Shown here in pieces: positions 1 through 12,380 of a stretch of 64,000 nt of DNA (position 1 is its first letter; each line of letters begins with the position of its first letter). Where the stretch lies: contig VSJF01000011.1 in assembly GCA_009739215.1 (NCBI GenBank), positions 868,001 through 932,000 of the forward strand, read 5' to 3'. The position numbers and the translations under genes are program-made. The notes under the pieces were generated by a model, which saw only the letters and a list, made by a program, of their open reading frames with translations, made no database searches and was not told the origin of the DNA. The stretch comes from Floccularia luteovirens (lineage: Eukaryota; Basidiomycota; Agaricomycetes; Agaricales; Squamanitaceae).

Positions 1-3000
1 GAGTCACTCGTAGAGCTTGGTGAATCATGCATGGGAACTCGGGCAGGCGAATGTTGTCCCTGCCACATTTCAATGCGGGTGGGGTTAAGGACATAGCGGA
101 TATGGTGGAGGATGGGGAGGGTGAGTAGTAGTTTGAAGGTTGGTATTGATGCATTGTGGGGAGAGTATGGGGGACACTTGAGGGTAATAAAATATGAAAA
201 GAAGGAAAGGTATAAGTATTTGTATGGACGTACTGCTTTCGATAAGATTGATGTAGAATTCGCGAAAAGTGGACTGAGTCAGGAAAGAGAGTGACGGAAT
301 GTCAAGTGCAGTCACTGCGCATTGCCTCCGCTGCCGCAGTCGGAGTCATGGCAGTTCACCCTCGCTTAGGCCATGTGGCACTAAGTGTGACCAACCCAGT
401 TCAATTCATCTTATCAGACGCCCTTTAAACAAAACCAAATTATAACACTGTTTTTCGGTCTCCTTCCTCCACAAACTTATTATACTAACACAATGTCATC
501 CATGTAAGCCCTTGCCTTTGATTTATATGGTCGTTTCCCCGATGTCGCGTAGCACCCTATTTCAAAAGTGAGCGTCTAATCATTGCTTTCACTGTCTAGT
601 GTACATATCAAGGTATACACGGCGAATGGCTCCACTGGCACACCATCATGTCATGCTAAGAAAGCTTGTACTGCAATGAGAATATCTACCATAACACGTG
701 TAGTGTTTATTCCGAAGTTCCGGAGTTCAGGGAATTACATCCCTTTGGGCAAGCTTGGTACCAAAGGCAAGTATCATGTCGTCGTGGGTCATAGTCGATA
801 TCACGTTCGAAACGGCCCCAACCTTAGACCGACATACACGGGAGATTGTCACAGTCAGCTGAACGCACACACACTCACCAAGCTAATATTAACGAATGAC
901 ATATTTAATATCTCACCAATCTTTAAACATGTGCTTGTAATTTGCATAGCTTAAATTACATATACATAACACACTATTGTTTTGGAAATTGGTCATATAA
1001 TCAGTCTAGACCAATAGGTCAACGAGGCTAACTTATCGACGCGGTTTGACATCTTGTGGTGTATATTCCACGAGGCTTGGATGCACGTTTATTGGTGGCG
1101 ATGATGGAAGATCCACAGCGATTTTAGTGTGCAATGAAACATGCGGCGACAGTGCATTTGGTCCCAGGGAGTAGTTGTCCCAAAATACATAGTAGGTGAG
1201 AAGAATTTGACATATGTGGAACAACATCTTTGAATGGTTAATTCGAAGCAACAAACTGGGTTGGTTGGAACATTTCATTGCATAATCAAGCGTTTTCAAG
1301 ATGGCCACAAGACATGCAAAGCTACTTGTGCGGATTAAATTCGGCTATTGACAACCTGAATGCACAATTCAGAAATAGTGCCGGATTGGTTGTACGAGAT
1401 GCCGTTGCTGGTCATGTCGCGACTGAGGGGAAAAAAATTTTTGTTCCGGAGAGAGTTCAATATCTAAGGGAGCTTCCGCACGTTCTAAATTTAAAAATAT
1501 CTCTTCGGGACGAGTAAAAAGTAAGGAACCGTTTGATGTATTAATTGCAGGGGGCTTGGCAAGAAACAATGTGAACTCGGAGCGCCTTGGAATCTTACAC
1601 ATTGTTTCGGCATTGTATAGAATCTGTCGGGATAGGAAGGGCTCGGGACTCGAAGATTGAGGTATTTGAGGGATTTGATGGCATATGCATTCTGTGTTTC
1701 AGGGAATCAAGCTAGTGTATCCAAAAGAAAGGAAGACAAATATGCCATGGACCCCACACCGAATCTAAAACAACCAACAACCGATAAGCGGAACGAATCG
1801 CATAAACAAAACGTTGCGTTGGTGTCATCGGCTGCCATCCGGTTGTGCTTGGATAACTAAGAGGAAAAGATTTTTGTCTTTGTCTTGCAATATCGTCCGG
1901 TCACTTTGTCGAATGTCAAGAGCTGTCCGATGTTGATAATGTAACCAATGATAGGAGAGCAAATTGTATCAGCCGAAACTCCAAGGGTCCTTTTCGTCCA
2001 GCGGCCGAAACTTGACCTTAGAGTAATGAGTAAGCAATATCAAACCAAGCCTTTGAAAATTTTTGTGGGATGAAGAGAGCACGGTTGATTGGGTGGCCTT
2101 TCTTTGGCCAATTTCACTCGGTGATAGGTCATGCAATGCCATGGGTTGTTCCAGCCGCTTGAATTCCTCCTGCCCTAAGCAATAGAATCAATATCCTATC
2201 AGGACTGAGCAAACTGTTTCATTGACTCCCGGGTAAGAAGAGCTCTGGATGAGTACAGAACAAAGAAAGCCGAGGGAGGCTCTGCGCCCAGACCCACTCT
2301 CCTGTAACGCAGATGGCGGTGTAAATCCAGATTAGACGAATTGTCAGTTTATGGAGTTTCCGATTCAGGAAGTAATTAATATGAGCAAAGTAGAACAAGG
2401 ACAGCATTCATCCGCGCCAGTCGTTCCCGGGTATAACTTGGGGGGAGAGTGGAAAGAGCCACCGAGGGGCTGGGTGGGTAGAGAACCGCATGGGCGCGTC
2501 TTTCGAAGGCGTCAATCATTTCCTGGCGTCAAAATTTCAATACAAAAAAACCGAACCATTCACCAGCTGAGCACATAAGTCCACGCATATCACCGACCAT
2601 GAAGGAATTATCCGGCCGCAATACGTGGTCCCTCTAATAAAGCTAGATTATAGAATATGAGGAGCACAAAATTTTGACAGCCGATGGGGGAGCCATACTT
2701 TCAAACCCACATATCCGGAAAAGGAAATTCTGTTATATTTCTAATATGAAGAATGGGCGGCGAAGACTAAGCACCTGGGGCACCATATTCACCCAGTTCG
2801 ATTAAAGGGGTAACTGTGAAGAACACGTATCCAGAAAAATGTACCTGCAAGTGGTAATAGCTTCTTTTGTGTATAGTGGGCGGAGCTCGAGATACACGTT
2901 TTACGACGAGCTGCGTGTATTCATTCAGTATGAGTAAGGTAGAGTAAGCTGTAAAGTGGGAACAGTAAGAAGTAACGCTCAGGAACCTTGATTAGGCTGT

Positions 3001-3559
3001 GTTACAAGGTATGGGAAGATAGTGGGGCGCAAAGGCGGACGCGGAACCGAGCTCACAGCATTTGAGGTCATTTGAGGTCACAGACAGATTGGAATGCAAA
3101 ATGGAAGCTAGTTGCCAGTCACAATGACCATGGAATGCTAGAGTGCTACGTACGGTGAGTAGCAGCAATAGCGGTGACTACGTCGTGTACTGCAATGGGA
3201 GCTCTTTGAAGCTGGCGCTGCAGGGGGGGATGTCAGGGTCTTGTGACGAGCTGAACTGAGATGGTTTGTTTTGCACAGCTCGAGTTGTCTAAAAATGACT
3301 CTTGACATTCCAGCTACCAAATATATCTGCTTAAGAGTTCCCCTATATCATCTTCAGGTTTTTATATCCTTCGTTATGGTCAACTCCGTCTTCATGTTCC
3401 CTCCGTCTTTCTCTTCCTAACTATCTATTTCATTCCATTCTCATACAACTAACCCTTTTTCGCTTCCTCGATACCATACTAAACGTCATCCAACGACCTG
3501 ATAGTGGCCTTGATTGTCTAACTATTAAACCCCTCTACTTCACTCTACCCCCCCTGCCA
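1..3559. other. Gene-poor flank with no supported gene
   Basis: I see no recognisable gene here. Open frames on both strands are short (under about 125 codons), show no domain I know, and do not join through plausible introns. Near 3,061 there is a short direct repeat of TTTGAGGTCA. The last 250 bases before the first DUF6699 gene are pyrimidine-rich (CTTCC, CTCCC, TTCTC runs), as is common in fungal promoters. Confidence 0.5.
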
Positions 3560-4234
3560 ATGGCTTTTAAAACAGTCAGATTTGCGGACACTGATGAGGC
3601 TTACTCGCACCCCAACACTCCCTCCCCTTCTATGTCACAATCCACTTTATCGACAAACGGACCACAAACTCCTTCTTCTGGCTCCAGTTTCTCTTACATA
3701 CCTCTACCACAAGATAAACTCATCGATGGGTCTGTAGAGATCCATGATGTTCTCGGGGTTAAGCCGGAAGGCTCCCGATTCAAGTTCGACATTTCCTGCG
3801 ACCCCTCTCAGTCGGACAGCATGTTGTCATCATCCGTTCTTACACCTCGCGTCCGTTGTGAGGCCGCTACCATTCCACCCCTCGCATCGATCACGTTAGT
3901 TTGCGGACACCTCCCATGGAAAATCCATATCTATCCATCCTCATGCAAACCCGGTGCTTTTGTCACAGTGGGGGATCTACTTAGCGGGCTTTATTATGCA
4001 TTACGCCAGGGTGTAAAGCCGGAGGAATTCTACAAGGAGAACTCGCATATGCGAAAGAAGATTACTCAGGCATTCCTCAGACGCTGCAGTAGTGACCCAA
4101 GTCCTGCAGTTGCAGATAAGGAGTACAAAAAGGGTGTCAAGCGGGTCGATTTCTTGGTCGACCACTTGAAATTCTACGGTCTCTCACGCACAGAGAAAGG
4201 CCCACATGTGTGGCGGCTCAGTGTCACCGAGTAA
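3560..4234 (+). CDS. DUF6699 domain protein, copy 1 (intact)
   Basis: Single-exon gene of 224 residues. Family knowledge: DUF6699 proteins are abundant in mushroom-forming fungi and have no established function. The N-terminus carries a short basic-aromatic motif (TVRFADTD) followed by a Ser/Thr/Pro-rich linker with a TPSPS element. The second half holds the domain: LPWKIHIYPS near residue 118, then VTVGDLLSGLYYALR, then KGVKRVDFL and a Gly-Leu before a tryptophan near the C-terminus. The start is the first in-frame ATG after a long pyrimidine-rich leader, and the two other family members start at the same place relative to the motif. No signal peptide or membrane segment is seen, so a cytosolic or nuclear protein is likely. 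It is the most divergent of the four copies in this window. Confidence 0.85.
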   Translation: MAFKTVRFADTDEAYSHPNTPSPSMSQSTLSTNGPQTPSSGSSFSYIPLPQDKLIDGSVEIHDVLGVKPEGSRFKFDISCDPSQSDSMLSSSVLTPRVRCEAATIPPLASITLVCGHLPWKIHIYPSSCKPGAFVTVGDLLSGLYYALRQGVKPEEFYKENSHMRKKITQAFLRRCSSDPSPAVADKEYKKGVKRVDFLVDHLKFYGLSRTEKGPHVWRLSVTE

Positions 4235-7083
4235 TTCTAGGTTCTCCTTATCCAATCACCATCAAGGCATTTCATCATTTCGTGTCACCCCCCGCAGCAT
4301 TCAGTTTTCTTTTCTTTTTGTTATTTCATTCATCATCCTGCTTATGACCTGCGACGACCTTACGAAACACAAACAGCTCACTCACATTCATTTGGTCGGA
4401 CTGGGTTTCCCTGATATTATACCTAACTGGATTTATCATATTTCTTTCTTGTTCTCGCTCTTGTCTAATCATTGTACCATCCCTCACTCAAATGATATCA
4501 TGCCTCTTGGATATCTCACTTTTTTTTTTGGGTAATGAGTACATCGTGTGTTGTAAAGTAGAATCTTCCTGATGTTGTAGAATTACTTTTTACGCGGACT
4601 ACTATCGACTACTTTGCATTTAGTGGGGTTTGTATATCCCATAGCTCACAAGATGTATTCAGATACAGATGTGTTGAAATAGAACACTACTATTTACTTA
4701 ATCGCTTACTGGAAACAGTGTGGTACCGATCTTGATCGGGGCGATCAGGCTCAAATCCCTCATGAGAGACGATCCTCAGCGTCCATTTGGATTTTCGATA
4801 GACTTATATCGAAGTCGCGTGGAAGGAGGGGGAGGGTAATGATCAGGGGAATCACGCTTAACGATAGAGGGGGAATTCGAAGATTCATTTCGAGTCGTGG
4901 CATTAATTTATCGTAAATTTTACTCATGAAATCGTACATCGATCAAGGTTGATCATGATCGCGAACCCTAGTATTTGGATTGTTGGAACCCACAGGGAGG
5001 GAGGAAGAACATGAGGCTAAAGGGCCCTATTTCAAGGATCAAAAACGTTTACTTGAGTGATGAATTTGTTCCTTTGTATGCAATTACAGGAGGGTACACG
5101 AGGCGAAGATCGAATCCAATGATTTGGTCCATAATATAACTCACGTTGAACACGTATGCATGTGAATTTATAGAATCGTTGACTTGTAGACATGCTTCAA
5201 GGAGCTGAGCGCTGAGGGGGTATGCGTGATGAAGAAGTTCACGTTTCTCTACTAGTTCCGTGTGTCCTCCGTATTCCGGGTTCCGGGTTCCGAAGTAACT
5301 CTAACAAACTACAAACCAAGTCAAATCTTTATCTTACAGCACTATGTCAGTTCGTTCACAACCGTGATAAGAAGATATGGGTCGGACCTAACTTGCGAGA
5401 TATACTTGGATTTGTCTAAAAACAAGTCTAAACATCAGTGTTGAGCGTTTAGTGGCCTACGCTTCTTGTGTCAGGATGTATAGGGAACAATAGAAGGAAG
5501 CTGGAAGCGCCTGTGTCAAAACTCTTGTTATGTATATGTGGATTCGAAGCGGACATAAACGCCCTTCACAAGCGGGTTTGTGATAGTGGGTTTCGTCATG
5601 TGTCTTCATGTGGGTTACATCACGGTCGTTCCTTGAAGGCGATGCATCGGTAATATTCAAGACCGAGAGATGGGTAACCTCGACCTTCCACAAGGTAAAT
5701 TACATAGGATTCTGCAGTTATTTAAGCATGGAGTTGCGTTTTTTGAAATATCATGTGTGAAGGAACGGACTCGAGGCTGATATTTTTAGAAAAAAATTCC
5801 CTTCTATAGCAACACATACTGCATCAAATAGAAGTGAAGTCATGTTCAAGACACTCCATGCTGTAAAAACCACTGCTATAGCATTGTTGATTGTCAGCGT
5901 ACTCAGATCCAAGTCGTGTCGATTGTTTGGGATAGTACAACCAAAAAAGGATTCTTGTGCGGAGAACTCGCCGAGGCGTCAGAGGAGTAAAATCATCGAC
6001 GTGTATCCTGCCATCGTTGCCATACCCCTATACGACAAATTTTGTGAACGACAAGCAACCAACCACGATCAATAGAGAAGTGAACGTGCTGTATGAACGA
6101 TCACGTGACGATGGTTTTCCGCTTTCACTGCATCACAATGCGTCTGCCTCGAGGCGGACATGAGCCATACATATGTAGAAACATCATGATAACAACACCT
6201 CAAATGCGATGTCTTTTCTGTACCACAACAATCTCCTTTTCTACCGTCGCTGAATCAGAAATACCTGTTTCTTTGAGCCTCTCTGGATATCGTTAAAAAA
6301 ATTACCATTTGTGATATGGCAACACATGTTCCGCTGCTGTCTTCTCATTCCGGCCTGTGGGGTCAACAACATTTTATCTTTTTATGAACAATGGATGATC
6401 TTTTTGTCTTTTCATGGTTTTTCCTGGGTACGTCTCTGAAAGAATGCACGTCTCCCTTACCTGCTAAAACCGGAGAGACTGATGATATGCGTGTTGTTGT
6501 TTGACTTTTATCATGATTTAGTATATGCGCCACCCTCGCAACTGCGGAGACCTGACACTGATCATCGCATCTCTCTCGTAAGTTATGGTATAAAAATCCC
6601 TTTCGTGAAACATTTTTTATTAGGGCCGGGGGTTCACTCATCTTCACACACTACGGGCCCAGTTGAAGCGAAGAAAACTGCTACATCAACCAAAACTGTA
6701 CGATAACACACGATAACCCTTTATTCCGATGCGCGCGATCTGGGAATTGGTATGGGTGTTGACATGCCAACATTTGATACAATAAATGCCTTTTGACGCG
6801 ATACAGAGCACATGATACACGTAGCAAAGTGCGGCTCATATTTGCGCTTGCAGAGTTCCACAGCCTCTATTTGCGTCATTCATCATTCAACGACCGTCCC
6901 AACGGAAATTGAGGCGATGCCGGTGTTGGACAGTTGTGATGATTTAGTTGCATACCAAGAGGAAAGGAGAGTAACCCCATATAGGAATTGCTGAGCTAAG
7001 CGTGGGTGACAACCTTTTTTGAAATCACATATAATCACTGTTCTCTTATTACTCTGCACCATATCTCCACTCTCCCGCAAAAA
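4235..7083. other. Intergenic DNA between DUF6699 copies 1 and 2
   Basis: I see no supported gene. Open frames are 60-110 codons and look random. The first 300 bases are probably the 3' UTR of the upstream gene. Around 5,274 there is a small tandem repeat of a CCGGGTT-like unit. No tRNA, TIR or LTR end was recognised. Confidence 0.45.
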
Positions 7084-7779
7084 ATGTCGAAACGCGTACA
7101 TTTCGCTTCTACGAATATTTTATATTCTCCAATCCCTACTACTCCCTCTCCCTCTCATTCCACCTCTTCTCTGCCCTCAGAAGAACTGTCAACTCCTCCC
7201 CCACAGCTTGATTACCATTCCGCCCCATACCCACGCTCCCCGTTTCCTCAGCAATCAGAAATATATGCGGATGCCTCTCCCAAATCTATGCAGATTCACT
7301 ATATGCTTGCATACTCCCCATATAGTGATCCTGTAGTGTATTACGACGTCTCAATGCCCCCCTTTATCCTCGACAACCAGTGTCCCTCCCACGCCCTCAT
7401 GGAACCCGCCACCAACCCACCACTCCCAAACCTTGTCATCACTTCTCCCTTCTTTCCACAAGATTGGACCATCCATGTGGAACCATCTTCCACGCAACCT
7501 GGAGCAACGGTGACAGTGGGTGATGTAGTAAATGCTCTATATCGCCGTCTACGACTGGCGGTCCACCCGTCCGAATACAAAAAACTGCCTTCCCACGATG
7601 TTATCCATGTGGACAACGCATACTATGGTCGATGTGGGAGAATCACAGATTCGGAGGAGAGAGTCCTCGAGCAACATAAAGGCGTCAAGCGAGTAGACTT
7701 TCTCAAGGGAAAGACCCGTTTCATGGGGCTTTCAGGCACACTGAGAGGAGCGGATATTTGGGAGTTGAACGTATCATGA
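7084..7779 (+). CDS. DUF6699 domain protein, copy 2 (intact)
   Basis: Single exon, 231 residues. I place the start at the ATG giving MSKRVHFAST. The frame is open further upstream, but only from this ATG does the protein begin with the same basic-aromatic motif as its relatives (KRVHFASTN, then YSPIPTTPSPS). The middle is Pro/Ser/Tyr-rich and probably disordered. The domain follows with DWTIHVEPS, a VTVGDVVNALYRRLR helix-like stretch, KGVKRVDFL, then FMGLSG and a tryptophan close to the end. It has the same strand and domain order as copy 1, which suggests an old tandem duplication. Function is unknown. The gene lies within about 2 kb of the left arm of the inverted duplication. Confidence 0.85.
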   Translation: MSKRVHFASTNILYSPIPTTPSPSHSTSSLPSEELSTPPPQLDYHSAPYPRSPFPQQSEIYADASPKSMQIHYMLAYSPYSDPVVYYDVSMPPFILDNQCPSHALMEPATNPPLPNLVITSPFFPQDWTIHVEPSSTQPGATVTVGDVVNALYRRLRLAVHPSEYKKLPSHDVIHVDNAYYGRCGRITDSEERVLEQHKGVKRVDFLKGKTRFMGLSGTLRGADIWELNVS

Positions 7780-9805
7780 TGGGCGTTTACCCACTTGACT
7801 CATGCTCCGTCCCGGAGCATTGCCATTGGACCTTTCTTTTCGTAACAGGGGATGACGAAAACTCCAATTTCTGAGCGACAGACCTTTTCTACAGGAGGTG
7901 CTTCGTTATTCTGGCGCTCAAACACTACTCCTTAACTATGACGCCACACAACCATCAACATTATTCTATCACACCGCCCACAGGCGTTTTTAGATCAAGG
8001 GGGAAAACAAAGCAATCAATTATCGACTATATATTACCTACTTATTGGTATTTCGAGATTCGGCGTCTGGGAGATTGTCTTATATGATCCCACATTCCTA
8101 TAATATGGAACTGGCAGGATGCATGTTACATGTTACATACTGTCACTGGACTTTGTAGCCCATTGCCCTAATGTTGTACCATTTTGGTGGGGCGGTCGTA
8201 ATACGGCTATTGCGGTGGCTACAGAAAAATATTTTTTAGACGGTCCGGCCGACCCGTTGTTGTTTCGTCATATAGGACCATTTTACCTATGCAATATCAA
8301 ATAACAAATCGATTGCATCAATTTTTTGTATGTCCTCTTATCGATTTCTCGGCAACGCTTCGCGGAACGGTAAAATCTTGTTTAAACATTTGTATTCTGA
8401 TCTGCGGCCATGAGTTTATTGCGTCATGTTCTCCTTTTTTTTTCTTTCTCTCTTTCTATCGCGGAATTGGAAAACAATTGAGATCTGTTCTCTCATTTCG
8501 GCAAATCCTCCCCCTTCCCTCCCTTCATAAACCCAAAAAGGATCGTGGAAGATAGGGTAGATAAGGCGCATCCGGAGAAAGGCTGGAAGTTGTTCGTATA
8601 TGTAGCGCTCTTGAATGAATCCAGGATTCTACCATCCTTCCATAGTCTTCTAGCCAGGAGTCTAAACCCATTCCCCAGATCCCATTCAATGTTGCGTATC
8701 CCATCCAATGAATGAACGCCTATTTGACTATCCTGTCCTTTCCTTTTTTGTTCTTACCGGATCCAGGCTGATGCAAGCGATACGATCGATAGTCACCATA
8801 TCCTCTCCACGCTTCTTAGTTGATACGACGAGCACAATCGAGCTTCTGGATTATTATCACTTTATTTTGATCATGATCGCCTTGCGGGGTCTGCGGTATC
8901 GAACCGGCTGGTTCATACTCACTTGCGTACTTGCAGAAGGAGGCGAATCTAGTGATTGATTTATCCGTTGTCCGTGCGAGAACGTTGGGTCGATTAAGTT
9001 TGGTTACTCAGGCAAAGTGGATTTGATGGCGTCCGTCCCCGTCTGTGATATATATCTTGCCTTTGACGCCTGTCCAGTGTCGGCGCAGTTCTACACGAAA
9101 TGTCATCAACTGGCATATCAAGCCATTTACGTATCAGACTAAAAGCGGACTTGGTAGGTCTGCTCTTGAATGTTTAGCCTTGACGAGGGGAATACTGCCT
9201 GCTGCATGTCTTGCGCAGGCCAATCTATACCTTCCCCCGTCATCTTCTTATTTATGACAAGTGACAGGGCTCTTGCAGGGCTTCCATGACCTGACCGCGC
9301 TATTACTGCTAGCAATCAACTCGGAACACAATTTTTTTCTCTTGCTCTTACTGATCTAGCGAAAATCAACCGTCGAGTAAACAACCCGAGGATCATGGAT
9401 GTGCCATGGAGTAGCGCTCCCTTATGTGTATCGTACACGTTCGTTTGCAAGTTCTGGCTCCAGCAACTCTTTACCTCTTGATTGCGAGGGCCACGTAGGT
9501 TATGCTGAAGTGGTTCTCACACACATTTATCCCTTGCCACTGTAATCATGTGTTTTCATTTCCATTATGGTTTGCTTGTTGTTGCCCTAAGGTTACTACT
9601 TGATTCACATCTGGTATCGCAGTCAACGGTCGACAAGGGAGTTTGGTTTGGTTTCTTATCGTCCCCTCGAGGGTCGATAGGGTATGAAACTGCAGGAACA
9701 GAGACAGTTACTACTTACGTGTCAATGGAAGTCAATTCTAATCTTATCTTTTATTTTACTTCATTTTGTTGGTTTTAGTTTTGGGGTTGCTGCGAAGAAA
9801 AGCAC
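7780..9805. other. Intergenic DNA up to the left duplication arm
   Basis: I see no supported gene. Short frames, for example near 8,708-8,959 and 9,548-9,778, have no recognisable domain and no conserved neighbours. The boundary at about 9,806 is where similarity to the reverse complement of the right arm begins. Confidence 0.45.
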
Positions 9806-11584
9806 CCTCTAATCTGCCCCAGACAAGTGGGTACATGTTGAGGACACCAATTCTTATTGCGCTGTACCCTCAAACGACAGCCACACAAAAACTTTAGACA
9901 ACCGTGGCAACGAACAAACCCAATTTGAAGGTGGTTTTTTGAGCTCAGTAATATTTTCGATTTCCAGGCATTTTAAGTACTGTCATGTGTCGTTCTTTAC
10001 AGCAACGGTTATTTGTTGAACCCCGAGGGGCCAATCACAAGAATAGTCCTGTAGTTTCTTATTTACACTCCCAAAATCCCTCAAACCCCCTGTTATTTTT
10101 TTCACCTTTGGAACTCTCGACTTCTGGAAATGGATGACATATACTTATGCTGAACTTTTTTCGGGTATGAGAGAAAGATTAAACTTGTTGAGGCTGGTGA
10201 CCCTCTTTGATGAATTCCTGCATCAACCCCCCCTATCAAAATGATTTTTCAAGTGGCAATCCCCCAATGTACGTGAGGCTGTGATTGATGTATAATTATT
10301 GTTAGAACGATTCTTTGCTCCTTAGTTACCAGCCATCCGAGGAAGTTGTGTTCCAAGTGGGTTCGGTGCCTACCTTGTTCTACAATTAGAGTAACTTCCT
10401 GAGCGTTCGAGTACAGCTTCATCGAATGCCAAATGTAATTCAGTTTGGGCGCAATACAGACTCTCATATGTAATCCGCAGCATGGTCACATAACGGGCTC
10501 ATCTGTTTTCGTGTTATAGATATTTCAGGGTATTAGTATAAGTATGTTTGGACCACACTTTGTTCTGCGCGGCGGTCCCGAGCCTTGTCTTCGGAATGGC
10601 TTCTCCCGTTACGAACGTGTCCCTCCAACTATTCTGTACCCTTCCCTCTCGGCCAAGCATTTCATCCCCGACGAAAATGGAGTAGACACAATGAATAATA
10701 TAACCTATGAATAGCTTTATGTATACTTTCCATACCTCAGGAACTGTATACACTTTCTAGCTTGAATTGACTCCAACACCATATCGTCAGGTGATGGCCT
10801 TGCATCTTGTTCCGTATTGATTAGACTGGACACGTTCGTACTCGAGGGAGTCAGATGAGAAAAGGAGACGGAATTCACCGAACGAAACTCCTCCTGATAG
10901 TTGGTATCCATTGCTATGTATGCAGTCAAGTAAGAAGACTTCCCGCAGTTATGTATACCATGTATCCATGTTACATGACATCGTTTGAAGAATAATTTAT
11001 CTTGTTGAGCTGAAATTTGCTATACAGAATGGAGAAGAGTCACCGACGTCTTGCTGAGTCGTAGTATATGTATTGTGAAGTCGCAGCAGAGCTAGGCGAG
11101 AATTTTATCTGATACATATACTTACCCTAGGACAGGTTTACTCCGATGCCAAGGCAGAATGCGGTTACGGCCTCTCTGGTCCATGTAAGGCTCTGCAAAG
11201 ATAAGCGCGTGTATTAGCCGCGTAAGCGGCAAGATACAAAAACATTAGCGCCACCAATAGAGGACGAGATTTGCAACGTTTTACAGCCTTGAAGGCCTGT
11301 TATGGCCATGAAATGCGACTCGGTGACATGCGGTGCGTACCGGGATACCAAATTAGGGGAATGCCATCAAGGAAGGCATAGCCATGTCGTGGAGGTTAGG
11401 AGATGATACAGATCTCCTCCAATCACTTAACAGCAGTTGTCCGGTGCAATTCCGAAACAAATTGAATATTGAGAATGTCCTCCGCTCTCACTACGGTCTC
11501 GTAACACAGGAATTTTCAAATCTCTCTCATTCAGTCAGTCTCACCTGATATTCCTCTATGCATAACCCATCCGACCCGTTGGAC

Positions 11585-11591
11585 TATAAAG
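11585..11591 (+). promoter_or_regulatory. TATA box of DUF6699 copy 3
   Basis: TATAAAG lies about 90 bases upstream of the MPGK start codon. The matching element is conserved in the right-arm copy (29,544-29,550 on the other strand). An open frame runs through this site into the gene, but a TATA box here argues that translation starts at the downstream ATG. Confidence 0.5.
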
Positions 11592-11674
11592 GTAGAGCCA
11601 TCCGTGCGTTTTGTTTTATTCCTCATTCTTTCACGACCTCATTTAACGTTTTCTCTCCCATATTCTATTGTATC

Positions 11675-12380
11675 ATGCCCGGAAAACACGTCCGTTTCTC
11701 TAAAACCAACACTGTCCACTCCCCACCTACTCCAGCTCTCTCCTTCGCATCTATGTCTCCAGCATCATCCGCCGCCTTGATGACTCCACCAAACACTCAT
11801 ACCGGGCTGCCTGGCCCATCTCCATACACGATTGATATGTTTGCTTCCAAACCCTCTCGCAAAGATTATCACCACCACTATCCAGCCCCTCCTCCTCCCC
11901 CTCGCGTTCACCCACTGCTCGAGTACCACTCCTCTCCAAGCATTAACTACAATTTAGTAGAGCATCCCTCTACTATGACATCACGTCACAGGGCCCTCTC
12001 CACTCGCGTTCTTGGAGAGCCCGCCGTTTCCCCGCCTCTGCGCAGCTTAACCATCTCTTCACCTCACCTCCCTTGGAAAATCGATGTATATGCATCCAAC
12101 GCACCTTTCGTGACCGTCATGGACGTTCTCGAAACCGTATACAACTCTCTGCGTAAGAACAGTCACCGCAGCAGATTTTGACTCTCTGCCCTCTTCTAGC
12201 TCAAAGAGGCGCGCTACCCGCGCGTACGAGTCGCGTTACAGGAGGCTACAGAGCACCAGGGCCTACGAGGCGGAAAAGCGCAACGGCATGAAACGAGTGG
12301 ACTTCCTAATGGGCATGACAACGTTCATGGGCTTGACACCTTCATCTTCTGGTTCAAGTTGGATTTTGCAATTCGCTTGA
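11675..12380 (+). pseudogene. DUF6699 domain protein, copy 3 (frameshifted)
   Basis: This is the left-arm partner of the intact gene at 28,747-29,463. From the ATG (MPGKHVRFSKTNTV) the frame is good for about 160 codons and includes the LPWKIDVYAS and VTVMDVLETVYNSLR parts of the domain. At position 12,162 one extra G relative to the right-arm copy (AACAGTCACC against AACATCACC) shifts the frame, which then stops at 12,181. After the lesion the original frame is still fully open to a TGA at 12,378-12,380, including KRVDFLMG and FMGLTPSSSGSSW. A single lesion with an otherwise open reading frame suggests recent loss, or a sequencing error. Function of the family is unknown. Confidence 0.8.

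Noticed and set aside
4716..4790. tRNA-like stretch with GGCTCAAATCCC
   Set aside because: The apparent T-loop has no matching acceptor, D or anticodon stems around it. No convincing tRNA was found anywhere in the window.
11558..11674. N-terminal extension of DUF6699 copies 3 and 4
   Set aside because: The frame is open in both arms, but it contains the conserved TATA box and lacks the family N-terminal motif. It is conserved only because the duplication is recent.
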